The notes below the pieces were generated by a model. It saw only the letters and a program-made list of their open reading frames with translations. It had not been told where the DNA came from and ran no database searches. This document shows, one piece after another, positions 47,218 through 57,251 of a stretch of 64,000 nucleotides of DNA. This stretch comes from Symbiodinium natans (Eukaryota; Sar; Dinophyceae; Suessiales; Symbiodiniaceae). Position 1 is the first letter of the stretch. Each line of letters starts with the position of its first letter. The stretch is from assembly GCA_905221605.1 (NCBI GenBank), contig CAJNDS010001890.1, forward strand, positions 64,001 to 128,000, read 5' to 3'. The position numbers and the translations under genes were made by a program.

Positions 47218-47704
47218 CTACGTAGTGAGCCTACGGTTAGAAGCCGGCTGCTGGTGTATGATTTTTTTGCGCTGTGGGACTTGCGGAGTATTGTTCTACC
47301 CTGCTTCATCACATGAACTATGTCCTTACGACCTGCACGCGAGATATGCAATTCCAGGCCGATCGTTGCATGATCCGTGCTGTGCACACAACACACCCCG
47401 TCCTACCTAGGGCGAGCGCCAAGGCAGGCCGGCAAAACAACATGGATCAGAGCAGCGCCGTCATGTCCAGTTGCTGGGTCGGGGTGTTTAGGGTTTAGGG
47501 TTTAGGGTTCATAAGCTTCATAGCGCTGGCAGGCCAGCGAAGAGATGTGAATCAAGTGAGGCGGAGCAGATTTCACGTTTCTTGGCATTGTGCAGCCGCG
47601 CAGACCACAAAACCCCAAGTCCCCAACTTCGTGGAAGCTATAAGAAAAGACCTGGTTCCCTCTGCGTGCATCCCTGCTAAAGGTCTAAATCTGAGAGCCC
47701 CCAC

Positions 47705-47788
47705 TTCCTTATCGTTCGCGCTGGCAGCCAGCACGAGCACGTAGAGACGCAGAACGAACTCTCCATAGGAGGCCTCTGCCAACGGCTG
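47705..47788 (-). CDS. Exon candidate
   Basis: 28 codons, phase 0 at both ends: QPLAEASYGEFVLRLYVLVL then AASANDKE. Acceptor ATTAACTCAG, donor GAA|GTGGGG. It could join the exon at 47217 in phase. Confidence 0.55.
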
Positions 47789-47914
47789 CTGAGTTAATGG
47801 CGAACCCAAAGACCGCAGACTCCTAACGCCCATACAATAATAGGCCGGTAAAAAGTCGATTGCGCTCAGACCTCAAAAGGTTCTAGGGTTGAGGGTTTAG
47901 GATTTCCATTCAAC

Positions 47915-48051
47915 CTCTGGTCCTGAACGCTTCAAAAACTCCATTCCGTTGCAAGCTTTGGAGACTTTGTCATCAAGAGGCTGACGTTTTCGGAGGCGCT
48001 TGATCATCCTATAGACCAAGTTGGCTTTGACCCAAGCCACAGAACCTTGAA
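47915..48051 (-). CDS. Exon candidate, basic helical segment
   Basis: Reads GSVAWVKANLVYRMIKRLRK and RQPLDDKVSKACNGMEFLKR. Acceptor CACCTTCTGAAG. A donor GAG|GTTGAATG at 47914 gives phase 0 and would join the exon at 47788; otherwise the frame ends at TAA (47897-47899). Confidence 0.55.
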
Positions 48052-48313
48052 CTTCAGAAGGTGGAGGGCTCAGCCATGCAGGCTTTACAGCGATTGCTAT
48101 ATGGACGCTCTGGTTTTTAGGGCTTCTTTGCCACGCGCCCAGCCACAGCGGCACAGATTGAATTTTGTGTTTGGGCATCGTGATCCTCGACCCTAACCCC
48201 CAAACCCTCTGGTTTGATGGTAAATCCTATTATAGTACAGTATACTTCCAGGAGTTTTGCTCTTGCATCCTTCCGGATTCTAGTACTTTCATACTTCTTC
48301 GTCCCGAAAGTAC

Positions 48314-48520
48314 AGGGAAAGGCGTGCTGCTCCCGTCCAATCCTTCGTCTTGTCCAGCCATTCGTAGAGGCTGTGGTCCCAGTAGAGGAAGTCCACCACA
48401 AATTCCACCTCAGCTGGTCCAGGAATCATTCTTCAAAGTTCACCCTAAACCCTAAACCCTAAACCCTAATCGCCCAGAAGAGGTCGAAGACAGCACCCAA
48501 CAGGGATGTTGGGGCAGCTT
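48314..48520 (-). CDS. Two exons around a 56-nt TTTAGGG intron
   Basis: Exon 48520-48465 reads APTSLLGAVFDLFWAIR and exon 48408-48314 reads VEFVVDFLYWDHSLYEWLDK; both joints are phase 0. The intron (48464-48409) begins with three TTTAGGG-type heptamers, GTTTAGGGTTTAGGG, and ends GACCAGCTGAG. The LYEWLDKTK segment resembles LYEWLYKTAN in the OPR gene exon at 45300-45257, so this may be the N-terminal part of that gene or a paralogue. This is the clearest single case of a heptamer tract serving as an intron start. Confidence 0.62.
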
Positions 48521-48648
48521 CTGAGATTCTAGGCAGCACGGGACACAGTCCGAAGGCCCCACATCCTGCCCTTCAACCACACCTTTGAAACCCTAAACCC
48601 TAAACCGTAAACCCTAAACCCTAAACCCTAAACCCGAAACCCCTAAAC

Positions 48649-48750
48649 CTGGGATGTTCCCCCTTGCACTAACAGTCCTCAATAGGGATTCTAATAGGGG
48701 GTACGAAAACCCTACTATGGAGCTGATTGTGTAAGGGGGAACATCCCAAG
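48649..48750. mobile_element. Foldback MITE family A, copy 5
   Basis: CTGGGATGTTCCCCCTT to AAGGGGGAACATCCCAAG, with CCCTAAA tracts close on both sides. Confidence 0.86.
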
Positions 48751-48993
48751 CTTGAAACCCTAAACCCTAAACCCTTTTGCAACTGGGCTTGAGGACCAGC
48801 CAGATTCATCTCCGAACATCACCCTAAACCCTAAACCCTATAAACCCTAACCCACCGGGCTCCAAATCCTAGACCCTAAGCCTGCAGCACCTTAGCCTGC
48901 CAGAAACGAACTTTACAATCGTAAGGCATTAGCCGAGAAAACCTGAACCCAACACCAAACCCCCAAAAAACAAAACCACATCTGTTTATAAAG

Positions 48994-49160
48994 GGTTTAG
49001 GGTTTAGGGTTAGGGTTTAGGGTTTAGGGTTTAGGGTTTAGGGTTTAGGGTTTAGGGTTTAGGGTTTAGGGTTTAGGGTTTAGGGTTTAGGGTTTAGGGT
49101 TTAGGGTTTAGGGTTTCGGGTTTCGGGTTTCGGGTTTCGGGTTTCGGGTTTCGGGTTTAG
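48994..49160. repeat. TTTAGGG array passing into TTTCGGG
   Basis: About 16 TTTAGGG units followed by six TTTCGGG units and a final TTTAGGG. Confidence 0.95.
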
Positions 49161-49199
49161 GGAACAATCCCTAGACCCTCGACCCTAAACACTCTACAC

Positions 49200-49278
49200 C
49201 CTGACTGGCGCCCGGGGCGCAACGTAGCGCAAGGCGGTCATCGCCGCATCGCGCCACTCCGACGAGACCTTCGTGGCC
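49200..49278 (-). CDS. Exon candidate
   Basis: Reads ATKVSSEWRDAAMTALRYVA then PRAPVR. Acceptor GACGTAG or, 9-10 bases later, CACGAAG; donor CAGG|GTGTAGAG. High third-position GC. Confidence 0.5.
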
Positions 49279-49304
49279 CTACGTCCGAGACACTGAACCC
49301 TAAG

Positions 49305-49386
49305 CTTGGGATGCGTGTACATTATAATAGGGGGTACTACAATCCCTATTAAGGACTGCTAGTAGAATAAGGGGGAACACCCTAAG
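49305..49386. mobile_element. Foldback MITE family A, copy 6 (deleted arm)
   Basis: The left arm is shortened to CTTGGGATG; the right arm ATCCCTATTAAGGACTG…GGGGGAACACCCTAAG is kept. Confidence 0.8.
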
Positions 49387-50419
49387 CCCTCAACTCGACA
49401 GAAACCCTGGACTTTGCCGTCATTTCTAAAACCCGTCGGACACCCTAAACCCTAAGCCCTAAACTCTAAGCCCTACACCCTAAACCGAGCTACTTGAGGA
49501 TCGCAGCTTTGGGCTTCACATGGCCGAGGCCCCAGGAGTTGGGGCTTGAAATTTCCTACACATGGTCCTCTTCAGGGCAAGAAAGTGAAAAAACAAAATC
49601 CTTAGGGTGGTTGCATGTTCCCTTAATATGGGCCCCTTCATCGGGGAACCCTTCTACATGCCCTATGCAACCCAAGGGCCCGTACTTCAGAACCCTTCAA
49701 GGAAGGTAAGGGACCATGTCACCTCCCTTAGAATGTAGGGGTTGCCCCCCCCCCCCCCCGCGCCCTCCGCGCCCTCCGCGCCCTCCGCGCCCTCCGCGCC
49801 AGGACACAGTGTGCTGATGCTAAGGGTGCATTGCGTCTATTCTGCGGGTGCATTGCGTCTATTCTGCGGGTGTTTCCTTTGTAAAGTATTTGTTTACAAG
49901 GCACGCACGTGCAGCATAGCCTTTAAGTGTCCATCTTACCCCCCCCCCCCCCCCCCAGAACGGGTGGGGGAAAAAGAACGGGTGGCAAACCCTTTTGTTG
50001 TTTAAAGGCTTAAAGGGGATCATAAAGGGAATTTAACCCCCCCCCCCCAACAAAAAAAAAAAAGGAATAAGGGAACTACTGCCGGGCATCCTGGAAAAAC
50101 GGAGAGAGAGAGAGTTCGGGAAACAGATCTCAGGTCTTCAAGCTGATGGAGGTCGAGACAAAAGCTTAAAATGGCTTAGGGTTTAGGGCTTAGGGTTTAA
50201 CGCCACACCTAAACCTAAACCCTATGCCCAACGTGCACGCATTGCACACTCCAAACAAACATCGGCATTGCCCTAGCCGACTGAATCCTTTTCTGTCGAT
50301 CCTGGGGTGACTACTCCACTCGTTGTTTGCAGGTGATTCATGAATAGGGTTTAGGGTTTAGGGAGACAGGTCACGGGCAAAATCGCTTCACCCAGCACCC
50401 GGAAACAAGCTTAGCAGAC

Positions 50420-50478
50420 AATTGGGCCATTCATCATTCCCTCTGGAATTGTGTAGCCGCTGCAGACACGGAACAAGC
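50420..50478 (-). CDS. Exon candidate
   Basis: Reads LFRVCSGYTIPEGMMNGPI between acceptor TTCGCAGCCAG and donor ATT|GTCTGC. With the later acceptor of the exon at 49278 it joins in phase 0. Confidence 0.45.
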
Positions 50479-51664
50479 CTGGCTGCGAATGCTGCAAGCC
50501 ACAATAACTTGGCAGCCCAGTAGCCACATTGTACCAGGGCGGGCTATTAAATTATACCCTATAACCCCTGAAAAGGCCCTCTTAAAAGGGTTGTTTATGG
50601 GGACAATAGGGCCGAATAGCCCATCCTTGCAATAAACGTACCTGATACCCTTAGAGCCAACCAGAAATGGGCAAAAGGGTACAACTGGAGCTCCAAGGGT
50701 TCCCTAAACCCTAAACCCTAAACCCTGAACCCTGAACCCTGAACCCTAGACCCTAAACCCTAAACACACTAAAAGCTCTAACCCCGAAGCACGGGCTCCA
50801 AGGTGGATCCCGAATCCACCCCTTAGGGTGTAGGGTTAAGGGTTTAGGGGTTGGGGTTTAGAGTATAGGGTCTAGGGCTTAGGTTTTAGGGTTTGGGGCT
50901 TGAAAGTTTCGGGATCCAAAGCCAACAAATGTCACCATGCGACATCTGCTCCAACCGTGGCCACATCTTGCCTGTCAGGTGGACTTTTGCGAGCAAACAC
51001 ACACCCGCAGCGTAGCTTAGGGGTCGGACTACTTACTATTCGTATTAATCGTATTTCCTTATGGTCCCTCCATAAGTATAATGAACCCCCCAAAACCCTT
51101 TTGGTTCTGATGAAGGCCCCTACGTGATTTGGGCACGAGACTGTTCTCATGATTCTCTACTGGTTTCGCTTAAGCTTCACCCTGCTGGATATTTTGCAGA
51201 CCCTTGCAACTCGTGATCCAGGATGGGCTCATAGGTTGATTGAAGGATAAAACGGGGGAATGGCCTATCTTGACGTTCAACCAATCTGCTTGCCGCGCTG
51301 ACAGCTCGTGGCTCACCCTATAGATCTGGAGTCACTTCTGGACATTCTGGAACATGTAGTCCCCAACCACCTAACCCCTAACCCCTAAACCCTAAACCCT
51401 AGACCCTAAACCCTAAACCCGACCCTAAACTTGTCAGGTGTTGTGCAGGACTTTAAACAAGGCCAACAGCGTGTCACGGCTTAGAGCCCAAAAATGCCCA
51501 CAAAGACCTGCAATAATCATTCTCGTAGTGTGAGCCCCAAAAGATTTTTCAGGCAACTGTACTAGGTGTACTGCTCAAGGCCTAGGCCACCCCCACCCCA
51601 CTCTGCCCTGGCGATGGACTGCCGGGTTTTGGGTTCAGGGTTTCGGTTTGGGCCCGATTTTTGC

Positions 51665-51706
51665 CCAGATGCAGCAGCTCCTCCGCCCCCGTGAGATGAG
51701 CCTGGG
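51665..51706 (-). CDS. Exon candidate
   Basis: Reads QAHLTGAEELLHL after acceptor CCCCAACGCAG. The 3' end is uncertain: a GC donor (CTGG|GCAAAA) is assumed; the frame stays open for about 20 more codons. Confidence 0.4.
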
Positions 51707-51719
51707 CTGCGTTGGGGAC

Positions 51720-54094
51720 CCTAAACCCTAAACCCTAAACCCTAAACCCTAAACCCCAAACCCTGAACCCTGAACCCTAAACCCTCAGTCTGACAGCTCT
51801 TGGACTCTCTTGGACGAAGTTCCACAGCAGTCAAGGAAGGGCAGAGATTTTTTTTGCCTGATGCGGCTAAACCCTAAACCCTAAACCTCAAACCCTAAGC
51901 CCTAAACTTTAAACTTGCAAGGCTTAAAGCGTAAGCAAGGCGATGATCAGGGTACCACTGGGCACCTCTCACTGGGCGCTAGCGGATGTCTTGGGGTTGA
52001 AAGCTCAGGGTTAGAGTTTCGGGCGAGGGAAATACCCACACTTGCAGAACGCAACACAACCCCCCCCCCCCCCCCCACACAGGGAGAGGAGCCCCAGACC
52101 CCATCAACCCTGACCCTCCCTAAACCCTAAACCCTAAACCCTAAACCCTAAACACTCAAAGGTAAGGCCGCCACATGGAGGTAACTCTGAGGCCTTGGCT
52201 TGACAAGATAAGAAGCCTTTGTATCGGAGGGAGCTACGGTTGTGTGAGGGAGGGGCTGTGCAGGTTTAGGGTTTAGGGTTAGGGTTTAGGGTTTTTAGGG
52301 TTTGGGGTTTGGGGTTTGGGGTTTGGGGTTTGGGGTTTGGGGTTTGGGGTTTGGGGTTTGGGGTTTGGGGTTTGGGGTTTGGGGTTTGGGGTTTGGGGTT
52401 TGGGGTTTGGGGTTTGGGGTTTGGGGTTTGGGGTTGTTTTTGGGGTTTGGGGTTTAGGGATCTGGGCTTAGAGGGCTAAAGGCCTAAGTAAAGGGCTTAC
52501 AGAGCCTATGCTATACAAGGGCAGCTGTGGTCGCTTGATGGGGTCCTAGAATAGGGGCACTTATTGGGCGTGGGGTTCTCAAGGGCCTCATCTACAATGC
52601 GCCAAATCTAGCACACATCATCTCTCACAGGAGGTTGGCTGTTCGTTTGCGAAGATCCGAATACTTGGGAACTGAAGCCACTTAAGCCAACCCAGTCAGC
52701 CCCACTTAAAGCATACTCCGTACCCTGAACGTTCAGTACCACAAAGCTCAAGGAGCTGACGCTAAACTTGAACCTTGAACTCCAAACTTCAATTTTTAGG
52801 GGTTTAGGGGTTTAGGGGTTTAGGGTTTAGGGTTTAGGGTTTAGGGTTTAGAGTTGAGATCCAACAAGAGAAGACAAGCGCAGGGTTTGCAAACTGTAGA
52901 GTTTCGGGCTTGCAAAGTTCAGAATCCCTGAGCCTTTCTTTGCACAAAGTACCCTTTGGACACTTCAGCCCTAAACCCTAGACCCTAGACCCTAAACCCT
53001 ACACCCTAAACCCTAAACCCTAAACCCTAAACCCTACACCCTAACCCTAAACCCTAAACCCTAAGCCTCTAAACCCTAAACCAGAAGGCACGCACGGAGA
53101 GAAGCTGCACTCATCCCTCAGTGGGCCCTCAAAGGAGACTTCTCAACAGCGCCCTGGATAGGTAACAGCTTTTGCTAGAACAATACAATGAATTATTTCT
53201 GATGGTTCCGATCTAATGTTTTGTAGTATATAGCATGGCAATACACAACATTATGGTGATACACATGATCTTCCTTGAGTTCGAGCGTTTTGCTCCGAGC
53301 AGTGGTAGTGATAGCTGAGAGCGTGACAGGAGGGTGTTGTTGAACTGCGTTAGCAACACGGATGCCCACACAACGACCTGAGGAGCACCAGGAGCTCTTC
53401 CATTCGGAGCCCTAAGCCCTTACTCAGTTTCGAAGTCCGAAAGCCCTAAATGGTAGTCCTATCCGAAGCCCACCAAACACAGCGCAGTTCCAAGTTGGGG
53501 AAGATTGTATGCTGCTGGCTTTCCACTTACCTTCCCTAAACCCTATACCCTATACCCTATACCCTAAGCCCTAAACCCTAAACGTTGAACCCCAAGCCCA
53601 CAACACCAGGCCGCCTTTTCCCAGGAGTGATCCGAACAAAAGTCCCAACCTTAAGCCTCCCCCCAACCTAGGGAATTCAAACTGGGCTTCGGGTTTAGGG
53701 TCTAGGGTAAAGGGCAAATGAGCACACTAAAAGTGCAAATGAAACTTCAAGGCCTCTGGGGGCTGCAGGGCTAGGCTCAGTTTTAGTATTGCATTCTTGT
53801 TATGCTACAGTCATACTATCGTGTGATTATCGTAATGTAGTACTATATCACCATACTCCAAAGTTACTATATTGTATCATTGGTCTTGGATGCCCAACTA
53901 CCTATTATTCTGGGGGTGGTGAGGTACTTGCCCTTTTTTTCCTGCGCGCGCGCGTGCTCTGCATGGGTCTTCCGCATGCCCTTAAACCATTCTTGTTTGC
54001 AGCCAGGTTAACGCTAAACACCCTAAAGCCCAAAGCCCTAAAACCCTTTCAAACTCAAACGCCCTCAATATACCCTAAAACCAAAACCCAAGAC
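51720..54094. other. Long stretch without a recognised gene
   Basis: Holds the TTTGGGG array, several shorter heptamer tracts, a C run at 52060-52077 and mixed sequence up to the split family D element. No exon candidate passes the tests used elsewhere. Confidence 0.5.
52262..52458. repeat. Homogeneous TTTGGGG array
   Basis: Four TTTAGGG-type units followed by about 21 nearly perfect TTTGGGG units with one insertion near 52435. Confidence 0.95.
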
Positions 54095-54130
54095 GAACCT
54101 AGGAAGAAAATGGGTGCACTTTTTGGTTTA
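54095..54130. mobile_element. Left half of a family D element split by the retrotransposon
   Basis: GGGTGCACTTTTTGGTTTA matches the middle of other family D copies; the continuation (AAGGGGTTAATAAGGAAACC) is found at 60739-60760, beyond the retroelement. Confidence 0.65.
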
Positions 54131-54350
54131 ATAACCTAAAGGGTGCTCCCATCCAATCTGAGGCCACAGCGTCACTCACACTTAGAGCTCAGTAAACTCG
54201 TGCCCCCCTTTGATTTCTCGATGCATATCTGCAAATACAGATGGTCCCTCCCCGGCAGATCTGCATACTAAAGCGTTGGATGGCATGCTACATCTTACCG
54301 GTTCAGGCAGCCAATGCTGCCAATTGAACACACAGGGTCCTCTCCAACCC
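54131..54350 (-). repeat. Split direct repeat B2, 3' terminus of the retroelement
   Basis: 220-bp second copy of B. Its outer edge defines the 3' end of the element; beyond it (54130 and below) the sequence is that of a family D foldback element. A 68-bp spacer (54351-54418) separates B2 from A2. Confidence 0.9.
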
Positions 54351-54418
54351 TTCGTAGCCTTCCTCTGTTCCATGACCCCTTTCATACCCCACCGGGGTAA
54401 GCAGGGCAGGGAGGGAGG

Positions 54419-54554
54419 GGAAAAAGAACTCCACCCCGCTCACGCGGGCCCCGGATGCACTTCCTCGGGCCTAAACATTCAACGGGGTGGAGAATGGAGA
54501 CCCATCAAGGTTATAACCTGTGCACCCTAAGCCTGCCACACGCGACACAGCGCA
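54419..54554 (-). repeat. Split direct repeat A2 of the retroelement
   Basis: 136-bp copy of A1, placed directly between B1 and B2. It keeps what looks like the original sequence upstream of the trans-splice acceptor, with GAATGTTTAG just before GCCCGAGG on the minus strand (about 54469-54480). Confidence 0.88.
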
Positions 54555-54774
54555 ATAACCTAAAGGGTGCTCCCATCCAATCTGAGGCCACAGCGTCACT
54601 CACACTTAGAGCTCAGTAAACTCGTGCCCCCCTTTGATTTCTCGATGCATATCTGCAAATACAGATGGTCCCTCCCCGGCAGATCTGCATACTAAAGCGT
54701 TGGATGGCATGCTACATCTTACCGGTTCAGGCAGCCAATGCTGCCAATTGAACACACAGGGTCCTCTCCAACCC
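54555..54774 (-). repeat. Split direct repeat B1 of the retroelement
   Basis: 220 bp, identical by eye to B2 at 54131-54350 (offset 424). It starts 20 bases after the ORF3 stop codon and abuts A2. Confidence 0.9.
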
Positions 54775-54794
54775 AACGCAGCTCCGAACTTTTC

Positions 54795-55277
54795 TCACTT
54801 CATCCAACGCTGCTCCAACTCTCTCCAAAGCTCGGGCAGAGGCAACTGCCACAATGAAGCCATGGAGTTTAGATCTACTTCCTGGGGTGTTCGCCCAGTA
54901 GCCTTCGCTGACCAGGCGCTTTGCTCCAGCGTCCGTGAAATGTCATCTGAAAAATTGAGTTTCGACTGTACATACTCAAAGTACACCTGACATCTGAGCC
55001 CGTAGGCCAACAAGTGAAATAGAGCCACTGTCCGAGCTTGCACTGTGTTGCCGGACGTGCCTTTCACCAACGCGTGAAGGCTTGACGTATTGTCCAAGAG
55101 CCACAGAACGCGCCTATGTCTAAACATGTGAGAGCGCGCTAACAACGTGATGGGGACCATGGCTCCCTCGCACACAGCAATGCAAGATGCCTCAGCCTCA
55201 TATCCCCAAGCACGCAAGAGGCGCGCGAACCTTGTGAAACCGCACCACGAGTTATCTTCATCCCAAATGATAGCCCC
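54795..55277 (-). pseudogene. C-terminal RNase H part of ORF3, frameshifted
   Basis: Continues the RNase H domain in another frame than the RT. It reads GAIIWDEDNSWCGF, then LLRAWGYEAEASCIAV, WLLDNTSSLHALVKG (the central Asp) and SKLNFSDDISR (the late Asp), and stops at 54795-54797, 20 bases before repeat B1. The break lies in the GGGG run at 55274-55277; one extra base there would restore one continuous RT-RNase H frame. Catalytic residues are present on both sides of the break, so the lesion is recent or a sequencing error. Confidence 0.8.
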
Positions 55278-57187
55278 TCCACAGTTGGCGCTGAATCAGC
55301 TTGCGCATCAGTTGCCACCAGAAGAACCTTATCATATCGAGGCATGATGTGGACTTCTCGCGGAATCAATATGTCGAGCAAAAATAGCAAAAACTCAAAC
55401 GCATAGTCCAAAGACAGCGAATTGTTCCAGGGAAAATGGTCTGTGTACTGTCGCTGTTTCAACGGTCCCATGGCCACCCGCCCAATCCGGCCGTACATGG
55501 CTAGAGCAGTAAACCCAGCCACGCCCCTAATCTTGCTAGCCTGAGCTGGCGTGGTTTGCTTCTTGCATGCGCCAATCAACGTCCGCAGCTTGTCCCTTAC
55601 AGAGTCTTTGGCAGTGAAAAGACAAGTCCCCTGGGATAAGGCCCTCCCGAGGTCATGCTGCATTCCCAAAAAAATACTTGAGGGTGACATCAACAAACGC
55701 TTGTGCTCAGCCAAAGGGACTCCCAAAGCCAGCAGCATCTGCCTGCCAAGCCACTGCGCAGAGCCTTTGCCAATAGCAAAATCAACTACGTTGGAATCGT
55801 CCACATACAGAGCCCACATCAAGCATAGAACTCTGCGAGTCATTGCTTCCAAAAAACGACTCCATCTTGCAAATTGCATGACGCTTGCACTGAACCCAAA
55901 AAGGAGCGCACTCATAATGACGAATTGTACCTCCCCAGATGTAGGATTTTTTACCATAACCACATTAGCTGGCAAATCCTGCAGCTGAACGGGGAGCATA
56001 CGATACGCGTCCGATATATCCTCGCCTCCTGACTCTAGCGAATGCTCGCTCAAAGTGTGCCTGGAGACGCCTTGTTGCAGCGCTTCTGCCGCAACTGCCT
56101 TGGCAACCGCAGCTGGCTGAAAAGCTGTGCACATACGCATCCGTTCCACATATCTCAAGGCCGAGTTTTGCAAACCCCTCCTGGCATTGTCAATACGACG
56201 CAACTTGCCAGATGGCTGCACGTGAGCAAACGTAGGAACTCCAGCCCAGCCCTCCGGAAATGTGGAGTCCACTTCCTCTTTGCGCAAGAAGCCACAAGCC
56301 CAGCCATTCTGAATTTCTTGCGCGCAACTCTCCCAAACAAAGTCAGCATGTTCATCCAAGGGCTGGGCCTGAAACCACTCGCGGACCTCCAGCGCTTGAC
56401 CCCAGAGTTGCTCTCTGGTAAGCGCAGGATCGCCCTCCTGCACGGGTTGAAAGACCCCCGTGAGTGGTAACTCCCCCAGCAGACTAAAACCAGTCACCAT
56501 ATCTTGCGCGAGCTGGGTATCTTTCCACTGCATGATGAGCAGTAAATACGGCAGGACCCCTAGTTGGACACTAGGTAATGACCTCGCGTGACGAGGCTGA
56601 AACTGGCGCAAACGCCTAGTGAGCGGGACGCACCGCTTTATCAATTCCATGAAAGCCTTGCCGAACTCATTTCTGCTGCTACGTAGGCACGTCATGTTTC
56701 TGACTGTCCACTCAACAGCAAATTGCAAGTCGTCATCAATGCTGGTATCATCGAATGGCAGCGACCCCGAACCTGCAATGGTTTTGCACGCCTCGAACAT
56801 CTCAGGAGCTGCACCACAAACAGGCAGCATACTAGGCATGGCCCCTTTGGCTTGACCCACTCTGGTTTGCAGGCCCAGCGCAACCCCATGCGCCCCTACA
56901 CTCGCAGCATAATGCACATCTGGATTGCCCTCACGCCCCTCTGCCCAGGTCCTCCACAACAGAAATGGGCTCTGATTGAGCAAGTCCTCTAAGCACGGCA
57001 ATGCAAAACCATGCAACCACTCATGCGGAAACAAATTGCGGACGAATTGATTGATGTGATGCTGGCTAAGGGTGTAGGACATAGCGGCAGGTATTGCTGG
57101 TGCCTTAGCACTTCCCTCGTGGCTCCTGATGGAAGAAGCGCGTCTCGGCGACACCGAGACCCGCACCTGTCCCTCTGCTGCAGCCAT
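55139..57187 (-). CDS. Reverse transcriptase / start of RNase H of the retroelement (ORF3)
   Basis: The open frame reaches 57199, but the first ATG is at 57187. RT motifs in order, numbered from 57199: GKLRRIDNARRG (about 331-342), motif A EDISDAYRMLPV with aspartates 394 and 397, motif B ALLFGFSASVMQFAR (431-445), motif C YVDDSN (465-470) with the catalytic Asp pair, and IFLGMQHD (509-516). RNase H begins at VATDAQAD (first catalytic Asp about 631). Reading then leaves frame near 55275, so the last 45 or so residues to 55139 are not native. The wording of motifs A-C matches the DIRS-type RT group better than LINE or LTR types. It would copy element RNA into DNA. Confidence 0.85.
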   Translation of the reverse strand: MAAAEGQVRVSVSPRRASSIRSHEGSAKAPAIPAAMSYTLSQHHINQFVRNLFPHEWLHGFALPCLEDLLNQSPFLLWRTWAEGREGNPDVHYAASVGAHGVALGLQTRVGQAKGAMPSMLPVCGAAPEMFEACKTIAGSGSLPFDDTSIDDDLQFAVEWTVRNMTCLRSSRNEFGKAFMELIKRCVPLTRRLRQFQPRHARSLPSVQLGVLPYLLLIMQWKDTQLAQDMVTGFSLLGELPLTGVFQPVQEGDPALTREQLWGQALEVREWFQAQPLDEHADFVWESCAQEIQNGWACGFLRKEEVDSTFPEGWAGVPTFAHVQPSGKLRRIDNARRGLQNSALRYVERMRMCTAFQPAAVAKAVAAEALQQGVSRHTLSEHSLESGGEDISDAYRMLPVQLQDLPANVVMVKNPTSGEVQFVIMSALLFGFSASVMQFARWSRFLEAMTRRVLCLMWALYVDDSNVVDFAIGKGSAQWLGRQMLLALGVPLAEHKRLLMSPSSIFLGMQHDLGRALSQGTCLFTAKDSVRDKLRTLIGACKKQTTPAQASKIRGVAGFTALAMYGRIGRVAMGPLKQRQYTDHFPWNNSLSLDYAFEFLLFLLDILIPREVHIMPRYDKVLLVATDAQADSAPTVEGLSFGMKITRGAVSQGSRASCVLGDMRLRHLALLCAREPWSPSRC

Positions 57188-57251
57188 GTCCCTCGACACA
57201 GACCCGCTGGCCAGGAAAAGGTGAGGCTCAGGCTGCCCACTCGCAAACGCC

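Noticed and set aside
54210-54990. Plus-strand ORFs in the repeats B1 and B2
   Set aside because: They are shadows of non-coding terminal repeats, present twice only because the repeat is.
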